Positions 8,054 through 18,840 of a stretch of 64,000 bases of DNA are shown here, one piece after another. Under the pieces are notes generated by a model that saw only the letters and a list, made by a program, of their open reading frames with translations, ran no database searches and had not been told where the DNA came from. Origin of the DNA: JACCXG01 sp963785755 (GTDB lineage: Bacteria > Acidobacteriota > Vicinamibacteria > Vicinamibacterales > 2-12-FULL-66-21); assembly GCA_963785755.1 (NCBI GenBank), contig CAWAXG010000013.1:868001-932000 (forward strand). Direction: 5' to 3'. Position 1 is the first letter of the stretch; each line of letters begins with the position of its first letter. The position numbers were made by a program, and so were the translations under genes.

Positions 8054-10477
8054 ATGGACAGGCTGCTCCAGGACCTCCGCTACGCTGTTCGCTCGTTCGC
8101 CAAAGCGCCCGGCTTCACCGCGCTCGCGCTGCTGACGATCGCGATCGGGATCGGCATCAACTCGACGGTCTTCAGCTTCGTGAATGCGCTGCTGCTGCGC
8201 CATACCCCCGCGGTGGCCGATCCCGGATCGCTCGTCTCCGTCTTCACGAGCGACTTCAGCAGTGGACCTTACGGCTCGTCGTCGTATCCCGACTACGTGT
8301 CGATCAAATCAGAGGCGACCGCCTTTCGCGGGCTCGCGGCGTTCGTCCAGGGGCCGATGGCATCGCTGCGCATCGGCAGCAACCTCGAACGCGCGCGGAC
8401 GATGAGCGTGTCGGGCGAGTTCTTCGAGCTGCTGGGGCTGCAGCCAGCTGCGGGCCGCATGATCGCGGGACCGGATGCCGACGGACCGGCGCCGGTCGCT
8501 GTGATCGGGTATGGGCTGTGGCAGCGCGCATTTGCCGGGGCGTCGACGGCTGTTGGCGCCGAGATCACGATGGATGGCAAGGCCATGACGATCGTCGGTG
8601 TCGCCCCTGAACGATTCGACGGCCTCAATCTCGGCACGCTCATCGAAATCTGGACCCCGCTGGCGCGGCGCGACAACCCGAACGAGCGGGGCAACCGGAG
8701 CTTCTCCATGGTCGGCCGTCTGCAGCAGGGGGCGTCGATCCAGCAGGCCCAGGCGCAGCTCGATGCCATCGCTGCCCGTCTCGCACAGTCATACCCGGAT
8801 TCCAACCTCGGCACGCTGGCGCAACCGACGGCGCCGCGGCCGATGGTGGTCGTGCCGCACAGCAGACTGCATCCGCGGTTCCGCACGGAGGCCGCGATGA
8901 TCGGCGCAATACTGACGGTGGCGGTGGCTCTCGTGCTGCTCGTCGCCTGCGCGAACGTCGCAGGGCTGCTGTTGTCGCGGGCGACCTCGCGGGCCCGGGA
9001 GATTGCCGTGCGTCTTGCGGTCGGCGCGAGCCGAGGCCGCATCCTCCGGCAGATGCTGACCGAGAGCGTGGTGCTCGGCGGCGCGGGTGGGGCCGTCGGT
9101 CTGCTGTTCTCGTTGTGGACCGCCGACGCGCTGCCTTCGTTTCTGCCCGCCGAGCAGGCGCGCATGCTCGACGCCGGCGTCGATTGGACGGTCATCATCT
9201 TCACGACAGCCATCGCGCTCCTCAGCGGACTGGTCTTCGGGCTGGCGCCGGCGTTCCACGGCCTCAGGTCATCGGCCGCCGGCGCATTGCGTAACGACGC
9301 CGGACGGGCGGGCGATTCTCAGCGCACGACCGCGGCGCGGAACTTGCTCGTCGTGGCGCAGGTTGCCCTCGCATCCGTCCTGCTCGTATCAGCCGCCTTG
9401 CTGGCGCGCAGTCTCATCAATGCCGCGAACGCGGACCCTGGCTTCTCGACCCGCAATGCCGCGGTGCTGTCCATCGAGTTGCCGTCGACGATGAACGGAA
9501 GCCGCGGCCTCGCTTACTACGAGACGCTTCTGTCGACGATCGCGTCCATCCCTGGCGTCGAGATAGCCACGATTGCGCGGATCATTCCGATTGCCGGCGG
9601 CAGCCGCAGGATGTTCAGTGTGCCCGGATATGTTCCGGCGGCCGGCGAAGACATGGAGCTGCACATCAACACCGTCCAACGCGATTACTTCGCGACGATG
9701 GGTATCGTCCCGATTCAGGGTCGCGTGTTCGACGCCTCAGACTCGCCCACCGCGCCCGTCGTTGTCGTCAATGATGTCTTCGCCGACCGCTACTACGGTG
9801 GCAAGGCCGTGGGCCGGCGCATCCGATCGTCGAACACCGACCTCGAGATCATCGGCGTGGTACCGGTTCATCGTCGAAACGGCCTCCAAGACGAGCGCGC
9901 TCCGGTGGTCTTCCACCAGCTGGGACGTGACTTCATGTCCCGGGCGTTCCTCGTGGCGAAGACCGCCGCAGCCCCGCGGCCGTTGATGGACACGATTCGG
10001 CGGCAGGCAGTGTCACTCGACGACTCCGTCGCGATCTTCCGCCTCGTTACGCTCGAGGACCACCTCGAGGAGGCGATTTCCCTGAACCGGCTCATCGTCT
10101 CGCTCGTGCTGACGTGCGGGGCGCTGGCATTCGCGCTGGCAGTGGTCGGCGTCTACGGCATCGTGGCGTACGCCGTGGCTCGACGGACGCGCGAAATCGG
10201 CGTGCGCGTCGCACTGGGAGCCACACCGGGTCAGGTGCTCGGACTGCTGCTGCGCGAAGGGGTGCGGGTCATCGCGATCGGCGTGGCAGTCGGCGTGCTC
10301 GCAGCGCTCACCTCGACGCGCCTGTTGCAGACATTGCTCTACGGCATCAGCGCGACCGATGCGAGCACATTCCTGCTGGTGCCGGCGGCGGTTGCGGCCG
10401 CCGCGGTCGTTGCGAGCTGCGTGCCGGCGGCACGGGCGCTGCGCATCAGCCCTGTCGCCGCTCTCCGGCACGAATAG
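8054..10477 (+). CDS. ADOP family ABC-type permease (MacB/FtsX duplicated)
   Basis: Large membrane permease with duplicated MacB-periplasmic-core plus FtsX modules, as in the acidobacterial duplicated orphan permease family (TIGR03434). The N-terminus MDRLLQDLRYAVRSFAKAPG followed by a hydrophobic helix is diagnostic. Further membrane segments lie in the middle (about 290-400) and at the end, where ARRTREIGVRVALGA and RISPVAALRHE are typical. The chosen ATG at 8054 has GAGG 8 nt upstream; an in-frame start at 8018 would add 12 uncharacteristic residues. No ATPase gene is adjacent, consistent with the 'orphan' label. It may serve efflux or lipid/lipoprotein transport; the substrate is unknown. 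It is the strongest taxonomic marker in the window. Confidence 0.92.
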   Translation: MDRLLQDLRYAVRSFAKAPGFTALALLTIAIGIGINSTVFSFVNALLLRHTPAVADPGSLVSVFTSDFSSGPYGSSSYPDYVSIKSEATAFRGLAAFVQGPMASLRIGSNLERARTMSVSGEFFELLGLQPAAGRMIAGPDADGPAPVAVIGYGLWQRAFAGASTAVGAEITMDGKAMTIVGVAPERFDGLNLGTLIEIWTPLARRDNPNERGNRSFSMVGRLQQGASIQQAQAQLDAIAARLAQSYPDSNLGTLAQPTAPRPMVVVPHSRLHPRFRTEAAMIGAILTVAVALVLLVACANVAGLLLSRATSRAREIAVRLAVGASRGRILRQMLTESVVLGGAGGAVGLLFSLWTADALPSFLPAEQARMLDAGVDWTVIIFTTAIALLSGLVFGLAPAFHGLRSSAAGALRNDAGRAGDSQRTTAARNLLVVAQVALASVLLVSAALLARSLINAANADPGFSTRNAAVLSIELPSTMNGSRGLAYYETLLSTIASIPGVEIATIARIIPIAGGSRRMFSVPGYVPAAGEDMELHINTVQRDYFATMGIVPIQGRVFDASDSPTAPVVVVNDVFADRYYGGKAVGRRIRSSNTDLEIIGVVPVHRRNGLQDERAPVVFHQLGRDFMSRAFLVAKTAAAPRPLMDTIRRQAVSLDDSVAIFRLVTLEDHLEEAISLNRLIVSLVLTCGALAFALAVVGVYGIVAYAVARRTREIGVRVALGATPGQVLGLLLREGVRVIAIGVAVGVLAALTSTRLLQTLLYGISATDASTFLLVPAAVAAAAVVASCVPAARALRISPVAALRHE

Positions 10478-10493
10478 GACGCCGACCGGCGGC

Positions 10494-11651
10494 CTACGCG
10501 AGCTTTCTGAGAATGAAGCACTTCAAGTAGTAGGTCTCGGGTACGGTCATCAACACCGGATGATCGCGGCCTTGCATGCGTTTCTCGACGACCGCGACAT
10601 CGGCGCGGGCGTCGATGGCGGCCTGCGCGATCACTTCGGCAAAGGCCGCTTCGCTGACGTTGTAGGAACAGCTGCAGGTGATCAGGAACCCCCCGGGCGA
10701 CAGCAGCTTGAGCGCGCGAAGGTTGATTTCCTTGTAGCCCGACAGCGCCTTTGCGACCGACGCCTTGTTCTTCGCGAACGCCGGAGGATCGAGCACGATC
10801 GTGTCGAACCGCTCGCGGCGCCGTTCGAGCTCTCGCAACTCGTCGAAGACGTTCATCGCGCGAGCCTCCACGTGCGCGAGTCCGTTCCGTTTCGCGTTCT
10901 CACGGATCCGCTCCACGGCCGGCTCCGATACGTCGACCGCGATCACTTCGTCGCACGTCGCGGCCAGGGTGAGCGCGAAGCCGCCGTTGTAGCTGAACGC
11001 GTCGAGCAGGCGGCCCCTCGCGTACTGCGACGCTGCAATCCGGTTCTCCCGCTGATCCAGGAATAGCCCGGTCTTCTGACCGTGATAGGGATCGACCACG
11101 TACGAGAGACGGCCCTCGCGAACCTCGATGGTCTCGGGCACGCGGCCTTGCAGGAGGTCGACCCGCTGTTCGAGCCCCTCGAGGGCTCGCACGCGCGGAT
11201 CGTTGCGCGCCAGGATGCCGGCCGGCGCCGCGAGGTCGACGAGCGCCGCCGTGATGTCGGGCAGCATGCGATCCGTCGCCTGCGAGAGCGCCTGCACGAC
11301 CAGGTACTCGCCATAGCGATCGACGATCAGCGACGGCAGGAGATCCGCTTCTCCGTGAACCAGCCGGTAAGCAGTCGCGTCGATCTCGAGTCTCTCGCGG
11401 AACTGAAATGCTTGCTGCATCCGCGACCGCCACGTCGTCCGATCCGGCGGTTCGCTTCCTCGATTGAAGAGCCGAAGTGTGATCTCGGATCGGTCGCTGT
11501 ACAGGGCGTGCCCCAGCGTTCGGCCGCGGCCATCGACGACGCGAATCATCGCGCCTGCCGCGCCGTCGACTTTGACGACATCGGACTTGTAGATCCACGG
11601 ATGGCCGCTCCGTATCCGTTCCTCGCCTCTTTTGCTGACTTGGGCCGTCAT
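10494..11651 (-). CDS. rlmI: Class I rRNA large subunit methyltransferase, RlmI-like
   Basis: Predicted SAM-dependent RNA cytosine-C5 methyltransferase resembling RlmI (23S rRNA m5C1962). A PUA domain occupies about residues 3-75 (GHPWIYKSDV). The linker GEADLLPSLIVDRYG and the Rossmann methyltransferase follow, with LLDAFSYNGGFAL as SAM motif I, DTIVLDPPAF, and a late CSCSYN cysteine motif typical of m5C methyltransferases. ATG 11651 is chosen because GGAG lies 4 nt upstream and the PUA domain begins directly after it; an upstream start at 11696 would add 15 residues. Gene context is neutral. Confidence 0.88.
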   Translation of the reverse strand: MTAQVSKRGEERIRSGHPWIYKSDVVKVDGAAGAMIRVVDGRGRTLGHALYSDRSEITLRLFNRGSEPPDRTTWRSRMQQAFQFRERLEIDATAYRLVHGEADLLPSLIVDRYGEYLVVQALSQATDRMLPDITAALVDLAAPAGILARNDPRVRALEGLEQRVDLLQGRVPETIEVREGRLSYVVDPYHGQKTGLFLDQRENRIAASQYARGRLLDAFSYNGGFALTLAATCDEVIAVDVSEPAVERIRENAKRNGLAHVEARAMNVFDELRELERRRERFDTIVLDPPAFAKNKASVAKALSGYKEINLRALKLLSPGGFLITCSCSYNVSEAAFAEVIAQAAIDARADVAVVEKRMQGRDHPVLMTVPETYYLKCFILRKLA

Positions 11652-11768
11652 CGGTCTCCAAGTTTCACGGGGTTCCTCGCCGTTCTGCAAGGTCAATCGC
11701 CGCGAACGCCGGCTGCGACCCGAGGCAAGCCGCGCGGCTTCACGCGCCCGGATCTGGTTCGGCGGGGC

Positions 11769-11774
11769 GATATA
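11769..11774 (+). promoter_or_regulatory. -10 element TATAAT upstream of rpiB
   Basis: A perfect TATAAT ends 11 nt before the rpiB ATG, leaving about 5 nt of leader if transcription starts at the usual distance. No -35 of quality is present. The following bases are CGCC, similar to the other near-start boxes in this window. Confidence 0.5.
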
Positions 11775-11785
11775 ATCGCCGGGAC

Positions 11786-12238
11786 ATGAAGATCGCCATC
11801 GGCGCCGACCATGCGGGATTTGCGCTGAAGCAGCAGCTCGTGGCGACGCTGACGCGGCTGGGACACGATGTCGAGGATCTCGGCACGCACAATCAAGATC
11901 CGGTCGACTATCCTGACATCTGTGCCCGTGTGGCTCGTCACGTCGTCCTCGGGCGTGCGGATCGCGGCTTGGTGCTCGGCGGCAGCGGGCAGGGCGAGCA
12001 GATCGCCGCCAACAAGATCCCCGGCATCCGCGCGGCCCTCTGCAACGACCTCTACACCGCGCGCATGTCCCGCGAGCACAACGACGCGAACGTGCTCTCG
12101 ATGGGCGGACGGATCGTCGGATCCGGCCTGGCCGACGAGATCGTCAAGGTGTGGCTGGACACGCCGTTCGCCGGGGGCCGGCACCAACGACGCATCGAGC
12201 AGATTGCCGCGCTCGAAAAACCGATGAGAAACGCCTGA
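11786..12238 (+). CDS. rpiB: Ribose-5-phosphate isomerase B (actinobacterial-type active site)
   Basis: Interconverts ribose-5-phosphate and ribulose-5-phosphate in the pentose phosphate pathway. The N-terminal IGADHAG (D8, H9) and the phosphate-binding GGSGQGEQIAANK loop identify RpiB/LacAB. The E. coli catalytic Cys is absent; its region reads GLVLGGSGQGE, with Glu71 placed like the catalytic Glu of the M. tuberculosis enzyme. The length, 150, is usual. glyA starts 10 nt after the stop, a common rpiB-glyA pairing that links pentose and one-carbon metabolism and suggests co-transcription. Confidence 0.93.
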   Translation: MKIAIGADHAGFALKQQLVATLTRLGHDVEDLGTHNQDPVDYPDICARVARHVVLGRADRGLVLGGSGQGEQIAANKIPGIRAALCNDLYTARMSREHNDANVLSMGGRIVGSGLADEIVKVWLDTPFAGGRHQRRIEQIAALEKPMRNA

Positions 12239-12248
12239 CAAAAATCTT

Positions 12249-13520
<1,272 letters not shown>

Positions 13521-15502
13521 ATCTGGCCACTGCGGTCGCCCGGGCGCTTGCCGGCGATGGTCCGCTCGCGCGGGCGATCCCGGCGTTCGAGACCCGTCCG
13601 GCGCAGCTGAAGCTGGCCGACGCGGTCTCAGAATTGTTCGACGGCGGCGGCGTGCTGCTCGCCGAAGCTGGAACCGGGACTGGCAAGACGCTCGCTTATC
13701 TGATCCCGGCGATTCTCAGCCACCACCGGGTGCTCGTCTCCACGGGCACCAAGAATCTTCAGGAACAGATCTACTTCAAAGACCTGCCGGTGCTCCGGGA
13801 TGCGCTCAAGGTCCCGTTCAAAGCGGCGTACATGAAGGGCCGGGCCAACTATCTCTGCCTGCACCGGTTCGAGTCGTGGCGCGACGGCCTGCAGATCAAG
13901 TCCGCCGACGAGATGCGCCACATCCGGCTGATCGACGATTGGGCCGGCGACAGCGAGACCGGCGATCGCGCGGAGCTCGAGGATCTGCCGGAGGATGCCC
14001 CATTCTGGAGCGATATCGCGGCGAGCGCCGAGAACTGCATCGGCAGCGAGTGCCCGCGGTTCGCCGACTGCTTCGTCACGCGCATGCGCCAGCGCGCCGC
14101 CGAGTCCGACGTCGTCATCGTCAATCATCATCTGCTGTGCGCGGATGCGGCGGTGCGGCAGAGCGCCTACGGTGAAGTGATCCCCGAGTGCCACTACGCG
14201 GTCGTGGACGAAGCGCATCAGCTCGAAGACGTGGCGACGCAGTACTTCGGCCGCGCGATCAGCACCTACCGCGTCGAAGACCTGGCGCGCGACCTCGACC
14301 GCGCGGCCAGCGGCGATCTCATCCCGGATCGCGAGAAGGCGGAGGACATCGCGACCGGCGTCCGGCGGGTGCGCGATCACGCCCAGGTGATGTTCGCCGC
14401 CCTGCAGATGCTGCGCGTGAACATGGGCGGCGGGGCCGCGGAGAACCGCGTCAGGATTCGTCCCGCGCACATGGCCAAGGTCGGCGACGAGGGACTGGCG
14501 CTCGCGCATGCTTTCGAAGCGATCGAAGCGGACATCGCGCTGGCGAAGGACGTGCCGGAGGAGGTGCTCGCGCTCGGGCGCCGCGCGCACGAGCTGCGCG
14601 ACGATCTCAGGTTCCTGCTCCGCGCGGACGACCCGGACTACGTCTACTTCCTCGAAGTCCGCGGCCGCGGCATCCATCTGCGCGCCTCGCCGATTGACGT
14701 CTCGGAGATCGTCCGCGAGGTGCTCCTCGATCGGATGAAAGGGGTCGTCCTGACCTCCGCGACGCTGACGACTGATGGATCGTTCGAGTATCTCCGCGGC
14801 CGGCTCGGCGTCCGGGACGCCGCCGAAGTGCGGCTCGATTCGGAATTCGACTACGCGGCGCAGTCGATCCTGTATCTGCCCCGCCGCATGCCCGATCCGC
14901 GGTCGCCGCAGTTCGTGGCTGCCGCCGCGCGTGAAATCGTCGAGATCCTGAAGCGCACGGAGGGCCGGGCGTTCGTGCTGTTCACGAGCTACGCCAACCT
15001 TCGCGACGTCCGCGCTGTCGCGGAGGCGGAGCTCGAGTTTCCCATCCTCGTGCAGGGCACCGCGCCCCGCTCCGCGCTGCTCCGCGATTTCAAGGCCACG
15101 CCGCACGCCGTGCTGCTGGCCACGTCGAGCTTCTGGCAGGGCGTCGATGTGGTCGGCGACGCCCTGAGCTGCGTCATCATCGACAAGCTGCCGTTCGCCT
15201 CGCCGGGCGATCCGATCGTGGCGGCGCGCATCGAAGCCATCAACGCGCGCGGCGGCTCCGCGTTCGGCGAATATCAGATCCCGCTGGCGGTTCTGGCACT
15301 GAAGCAGGGGCTCGGCCGTCTCCTTCGCCACCGCCTCGATCGTGGAGTGCTCGCGGTGCTCGACCCGCGACTGCGCACGATGGGGTACGGGCGGCGCTTC
15401 CTCGCGTCGCTGCCGCCGGCCCCCATCACTCACGCCATCGACGACGTAGCGCGTTTCTTTCAATAGTCGCGAGACGACCTTCAGCCCGGCAGCGAAGAAC
15501 GC

Positions 15503-15997
15503 TTACGCCTCGTGCTTCCGCGGGCGCGCCGCCTTGTGCTTCGCCGTGTGTCTCTCTTCGGCCTCTTCGACCGAGTGTGACGCGGTCAGATCCGCATCCT
15601 CCCTGGCCATGGCCACGAGCCGTTGATAGTGCGCGTGCAGCGTTTTCAGCTCGGCCTCGGAGAGATCCTCGATGTCGATGAGCCTGTTGCTGGCCCCGTG
15701 CACCGCCGCGACGAGCTCGTTGAGCTTCAGCTGAATCGCGAGACTGTCCTTGTTCTGGCTCCGCTGGATCAGGAAGACCATCAGAAACGTCACGATCGTC
15801 GTCCCGGTGTTGATGACCAGCTGCCACGTGTTGGACCACTGGAAGATCGGGCCCGTGACCGCCCAGGTCAGGACCGTCAGGAGCGCGAGGCCGAACCCCC
15901 AGCTGCTTCCCGCCCCTCTCGTGACGGCTGCGGCGATTCGCCCTGCGATGCCTTCGGAACGTCTGTGCGACCTGCGCCGGGAGTGAGTTCTGTTCAT
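15503..15997 (-). CDS. Low-affinity iron permease family membrane protein
   Basis: Small membrane protein of the low-affinity iron permease family. The conserved core is visible: GFGLALLTVLTWAVTGP, FQWSNTWQLVINTGTTI and FLIQRSQNKDSLAIQLKLNE, giving two transmembrane helices near residues 33-52 and 62-84. The Arg/Lys-rich N-terminus and the His/Lys/Arg-rich C-terminal tail are cytoplasmic in prediction. ATG 15997 is chosen because residues upstream of it have no protein character and the Arg-rich start is usual. Despite the family name, an iron transport role in bacteria is not well established. It is divergent from the 16083 gene. Confidence 0.82.
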   Translation of the reverse strand: MNRTHSRRRSHRRSEGIAGRIAAAVTRGAGSSWGFGLALLTVLTWAVTGPIFQWSNTWQLVINTGTTIVTFLMVFLIQRSQNKDSLAIQLKLNELVAAVHGASNRLIDIEDLSEAELKTLHAHYQRLVAMAREDADLTASHSVEEAEERHTAKHKAARPRKHEA

Positions 15998-16082
15998 CGG
16001 GTCATCATAGCGGGGGGAAGGCGCACACAGGTGTCGCGATCGAGGCGCGGCGGCGTGACGAATCGCGATACTGTGAGGGCGC

Positions 16083-16859
16083 TTGAAACACGTCCTGGTT
16101 TCGCTGGCTGCGCTCATCGTCGTCGGCGCGTTTCTGCTGGCCGTACCAGCCATCCCGCAGGATCCCGCGTACCACGTGATGGCGGACCAGCGCACGCTGC
16201 TGGGAATCCCCAACACCCTCAATGTGCTGTCGAACCTGCCCTTCGCGATCGTCGGAGCCCTCGGCTTGCTGGTGACGTTCGGCGCGCGATCGCGAGCGGC
16301 ATGGATTGATGAATGGGAGCGCTGGCCGGCGGCAGTGCTCTTTACCGGGATCGGCCTGACGGCGTTCGGCTCGGGCTACTACCACCTGGCGCCGGATAAT
16401 CACCGGCTCGTGTGGGATCGGCTGCCGATGACGCTCGGCTTCATGGGGCTGATCTCGATGGTGCTCGCGGAGCGTTCGAGTCTGCGCGCCGCGCGCCTGC
16501 TGTTCGTGCCGCTGATGGTCGTCGGCATGGGCAGCGTCGTCTACTGGATTCGAACCGAAATGCTGGGCGCGGGCGACCTGCGCCCGTACGGGCTCGTGCA
16601 GTTCGGATCGCTGGCCGCGGTGGTCGTCCTGCTCATCTTCGGACGGCCCGCGCCAGGGACGGCGCATCTGGTTGCGGGTCTTGCGGCATACGCCGGCGCC
16701 AAGGTCCTGGAGCTCCTCGATCGCGAGATCTTCATGCTGGGCGGGATCGTGAGCGGCCATACGCTCAAGCACGTGGCGGCGGCCGGCGGCGTGGCCTTCC
16801 TGGTGGCGATGCTGCGCGCGCGGACACCCTCGAGCGCGGGCCGAACTCAGCAATCGTAG
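16083..16859 (+). CDS. Ceramidase-like (CREST superfamily) integral membrane protein
   Basis: Multi-spanning membrane hydrolase-like protein with about seven hydrophobic helices in 258 residues. It shows the CREST-type pattern of alkaline ceramidases: a Ser and His in GSGYYHLAPDNHRLVWDRLPM-like spacing near residues 98-117, and a late paired-His motif SGHTLKHVAAA near 223-233, which together would bind zinc. Relatives in bacteria are annotated as alkaline phytoceramidases; the true lipid substrate is unknown. The TTG start at 16083 has GAGGG 3 nt upstream and gives a clean first transmembrane helix. It is divergently arranged with the iron permease-like gene. Confidence 0.78.
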   Translation: MKHVLVSLAALIVVGAFLLAVPAIPQDPAYHVMADQRTLLGIPNTLNVLSNLPFAIVGALGLLVTFGARSRAAWIDEWERWPAAVLFTGIGLTAFGSGYYHLAPDNHRLVWDRLPMTLGFMGLISMVLAERSSLRAARLLFVPLMVVGMGSVVYWIRTEMLGAGDLRPYGLVQFGSLAAVVVLLIFGRPAPGTAHLVAGLAAYAGAKVLELLDREIFMLGGIVSGHTLKHVAAAGGVAFLVAMLRARTPSSAGRTQQS

Positions 16860-16984
16860 GTCCCGGCGGATCCAGAGCCGCCCGTCCCAGCCTTCGCCGG
16901 AACTTCGTGTACACTTAGGCCTGTTTGCGGACTGACGAAACCGCGGCCGGGGCCGCGATTACACCTAATAAAACGGAGGTTGCG

Positions 16985-17956
16985 ATGCAGGGCGCTTCTA
17001 TCCGCCGCGCAATCGTGGTCTGTTCGATGCTGCTCGGTCTGACGCTGATCGCGCTTCCCGTCGCCGCGCAGACAGGGCAGGTCAAGGGCAAGGTCGTGGA
17101 TGCGAAGGACCAACCGGTCGAAGGTGCGGCCGTGCTCATCGAAGCCACGGACGGCATGGGCCGGAAATTCGCCACGAAAACCAATCGGCGCGGCGAATAC
17201 ATCCAGATCGGCCTCCAGCCCGGCCAGTACAGGATCACCGCGCAGAAGGACAATCTCAGCGACATGGCCGAGCGGAAAGTCGGGCTCGACGTGGCCGAGG
17301 TGAACCTCAAGCTGGCTCCCGGCGGCGGTGGCGGTAACGTGTCTGCCGAGGAGCGCAAGAAAGCGGAAGCGCGCGTGGCCGCGATCAAGGGCAACTTCGA
17401 AGCGGGCGTCACCGCGAGCAATGCCGGCAATTTCGACGAAGCGATCGCGAAGTTCAATGCCGTCCTGGTCGATGTGCCGAAGTGCGTCGAGTGCTACACG
17501 AACATCGCTGCCGTGCACGTTCGGAAGAAGGAGTTCGACCAGGCCGAAGCGATGTACAAGAAAGCGATCGAAATCAATCCGAGCTCCTTCGACGCCTATA
17601 ACGGCCTCGCGAACGTGTACAACGCGCAGAAGAAGTTCGACCTCGCGGCGGAAGCGAGCGCGTCTGCGCAGAAGCTCGGAGCGGCGGCCCCGGGCGGCGC
17701 GAGCGCGTCCTCGGTCTTCAACCAGGGAGTGATCGCCTGGAACGCGAGCAAGATCGCGGATGCGAAGAAGTCGTTCCAGGAAGCCATCAAGCTCGACCCG
17801 AAGCTGGCGGACGCCCATTACTGGCTCGGCATGGCGAATCTGAACGAAGGCAACATGCCGGACGCCGCGAAGGCGTTCGACGAATACCTGAAGCTGGCGC
17901 CGACTGGCCAATATGCCGAACAGGCCAAGGGCATCTTGACGCAGATCAAGAAATAG
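16985..17956 (+). CDS. Exported carboxypeptidase-regulatory-like/TPR protein
   Basis: Secreted or periplasmic protein with a signal peptide (IVVCSMLLGLTLIALPVAAQ). It then has a carboxypeptidase-regulatory-like beta-sandwich (GQVKGKVVDAKDQPVEGAAV, about 29-105), a Gly-rich linker, and four or five tetratricopeptide repeats (KFNAVLVDVPKCVECYTNIA, AMYKKAIEINPSSFDAYNGL, SFQEAIKLDPKLADAHYWLG). This combination is frequent in acidobacteria and probably mediates protein contacts in the envelope. ATG 16985 has GGAGG 5 nt upstream; a start at 16925 would prefix 20 residues before the signal. A strong hairpin follows the gene, so it is likely monocistronic. Confidence 0.85.
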   Translation: MQGASIRRAIVVCSMLLGLTLIALPVAAQTGQVKGKVVDAKDQPVEGAAVLIEATDGMGRKFATKTNRRGEYIQIGLQPGQYRITAQKDNLSDMAERKVGLDVAEVNLKLAPGGGGGNVSAEERKKAEARVAAIKGNFEAGVTASNAGNFDEAIAKFNAVLVDVPKCVECYTNIAAVHVRKKEFDQAEAMYKKAIEINPSSFDAYNGLANVYNAQKKFDLAAEASASAQKLGAAAPGGASASSVFNQGVIAWNASKIADAKKSFQEAIKLDPKLADAHYWLGMANLNEGNMPDAAKAFDEYLKLAPTGQYAEQAKGILTQIKK

Positions 17957-17966
17957 GACGGCTGAC

Positions 17967-18001
17967 GCCGGGCTCGATCGGATTGCCCGATCGCGCCCGG
18001 C
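17967..18001 (+). terminator. Strong hairpin after the TPR gene
   Basis: Inverted repeat with arms GCCGGGC-T-CGATCGG (17967-17981) and CCGATCG-C-GCCCGGC (17987-18001): 14 paired bases, one mismatch and a 5-nt loop, 10 nt after the stop. A C-rich rather than T-rich stretch follows, so the termination mode is uncertain. Confidence 0.55.
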
Positions 18002-18087
18002 CCCCGCGTGAATACGGGGGATCGAAGACCCTCCCGCTTCAGTGAGGGGCCACGTCATCCCGCCCGAACGGACGTCGCGAGAACCGA

Positions 18088-18795
18088 GTGCTCCCACATG
18101 ACACGATCGCGGAGAACCTCGCGGCGGTCAGATCCCGCATAGCCGACGCCGCGCGCCGCGCGGGCCGGGATCCGTCGTCCATCACGCTCATCGCCGTGTC
18201 GAAGACATTCGATGCCGGTCACGTCCGCGCTGCCTGGAACGCGGGACAGCGAGATTTCGGAGAGAACAAGGTCCAGGAAGCCGAACAGAAGATGGCGGAG
18301 ACCGGGGATCTGGCCGGCGCGCGCTGGCACCTCATCGGGCATCTCCAGTCGAACAAGGCGAAAAAGACGCCGGGATTTGCGGCAATCCATTCGATCGATT
18401 CGATCGAGCTACTGCGCAGGGTCGACGCGGCCGCAGTCGAGCGCGGGTCCAGACCCGACGTGCTCATCCAGACGGATCTGGCCGGGGAGGAGACCAAGTT
18501 CGGAGCGGCCGAATCGGACATCGAAGCCATTGCCCGCGCCGCGCTGGAAGGCCGGGCGGTCCGCCTCGCGGGTCTGATGGTCCTCCCGCCATGGAACGAA
18601 AACCAGGAGGAGACCCGACCCTGGTTCGCCCGCCTTCGCGCCCTCAGGGACCGGCTGATCGCCGCCGGAATCCCCGCCACGGCGCTGGCGCATCTTTCGA
18701 TGGGGATGAGCCATGATTTCGAGGCGGCAATCGAAGAAGGGGCGACAATGGTGCGGGTAGGCACCGCGATCTTCGGGAAACGTGTGAAACTCTGA
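18088..18795 (+). CDS. yggS: YggS/PROSC family PLP homeostasis protein
   Basis: Cytosolic PLP-binding protein of the alanine racemase-like fold-type III group that buffers free pyridoxal phosphate. The PLP lysine is K39 in LIAVSKTF, and the FGENKVQEAEQK, WHLIGHLQSNK and LSMGMSHDFEAAIEEGATMVR blocks are hallmarks. The length, 235, is normal. The start is GTG 18088, the only suitable codon before IAENLAAV. It heads a tight group, yggS-divIVA-yggU, an order seen near division genes in many bacteria; here the yggT and sepF members are missing. Confidence 0.93.
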   Translation: MLPHDTIAENLAAVRSRIADAARRAGRDPSSITLIAVSKTFDAGHVRAAWNAGQRDFGENKVQEAEQKMAETGDLAGARWHLIGHLQSNKAKKTPGFAAIHSIDSIELLRRVDAAAVERGSRPDVLIQTDLAGEETKFGAAESDIEAIARAALEGRAVRLAGLMVLPPWNENQEETRPWFARLRALRDRLIAAGIPATALAHLSMGMSHDFEAAIEEGATMVRVGTAIFGKRVKL

Positions 18796-18840
18796 GTGGC
18801 GGAGGGGGGACGAGTCCGCCACCAACGAAACGAGGACACC

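Noticed and set aside
16942..16957. CGCGGCC/GGCCGCG hairpin before the TPR gene as an attenuator
   Set aside because: The loop would be two to four bases and it ends 17 nt before the ribosome-binding site; possible but too weak to call without conservation data.
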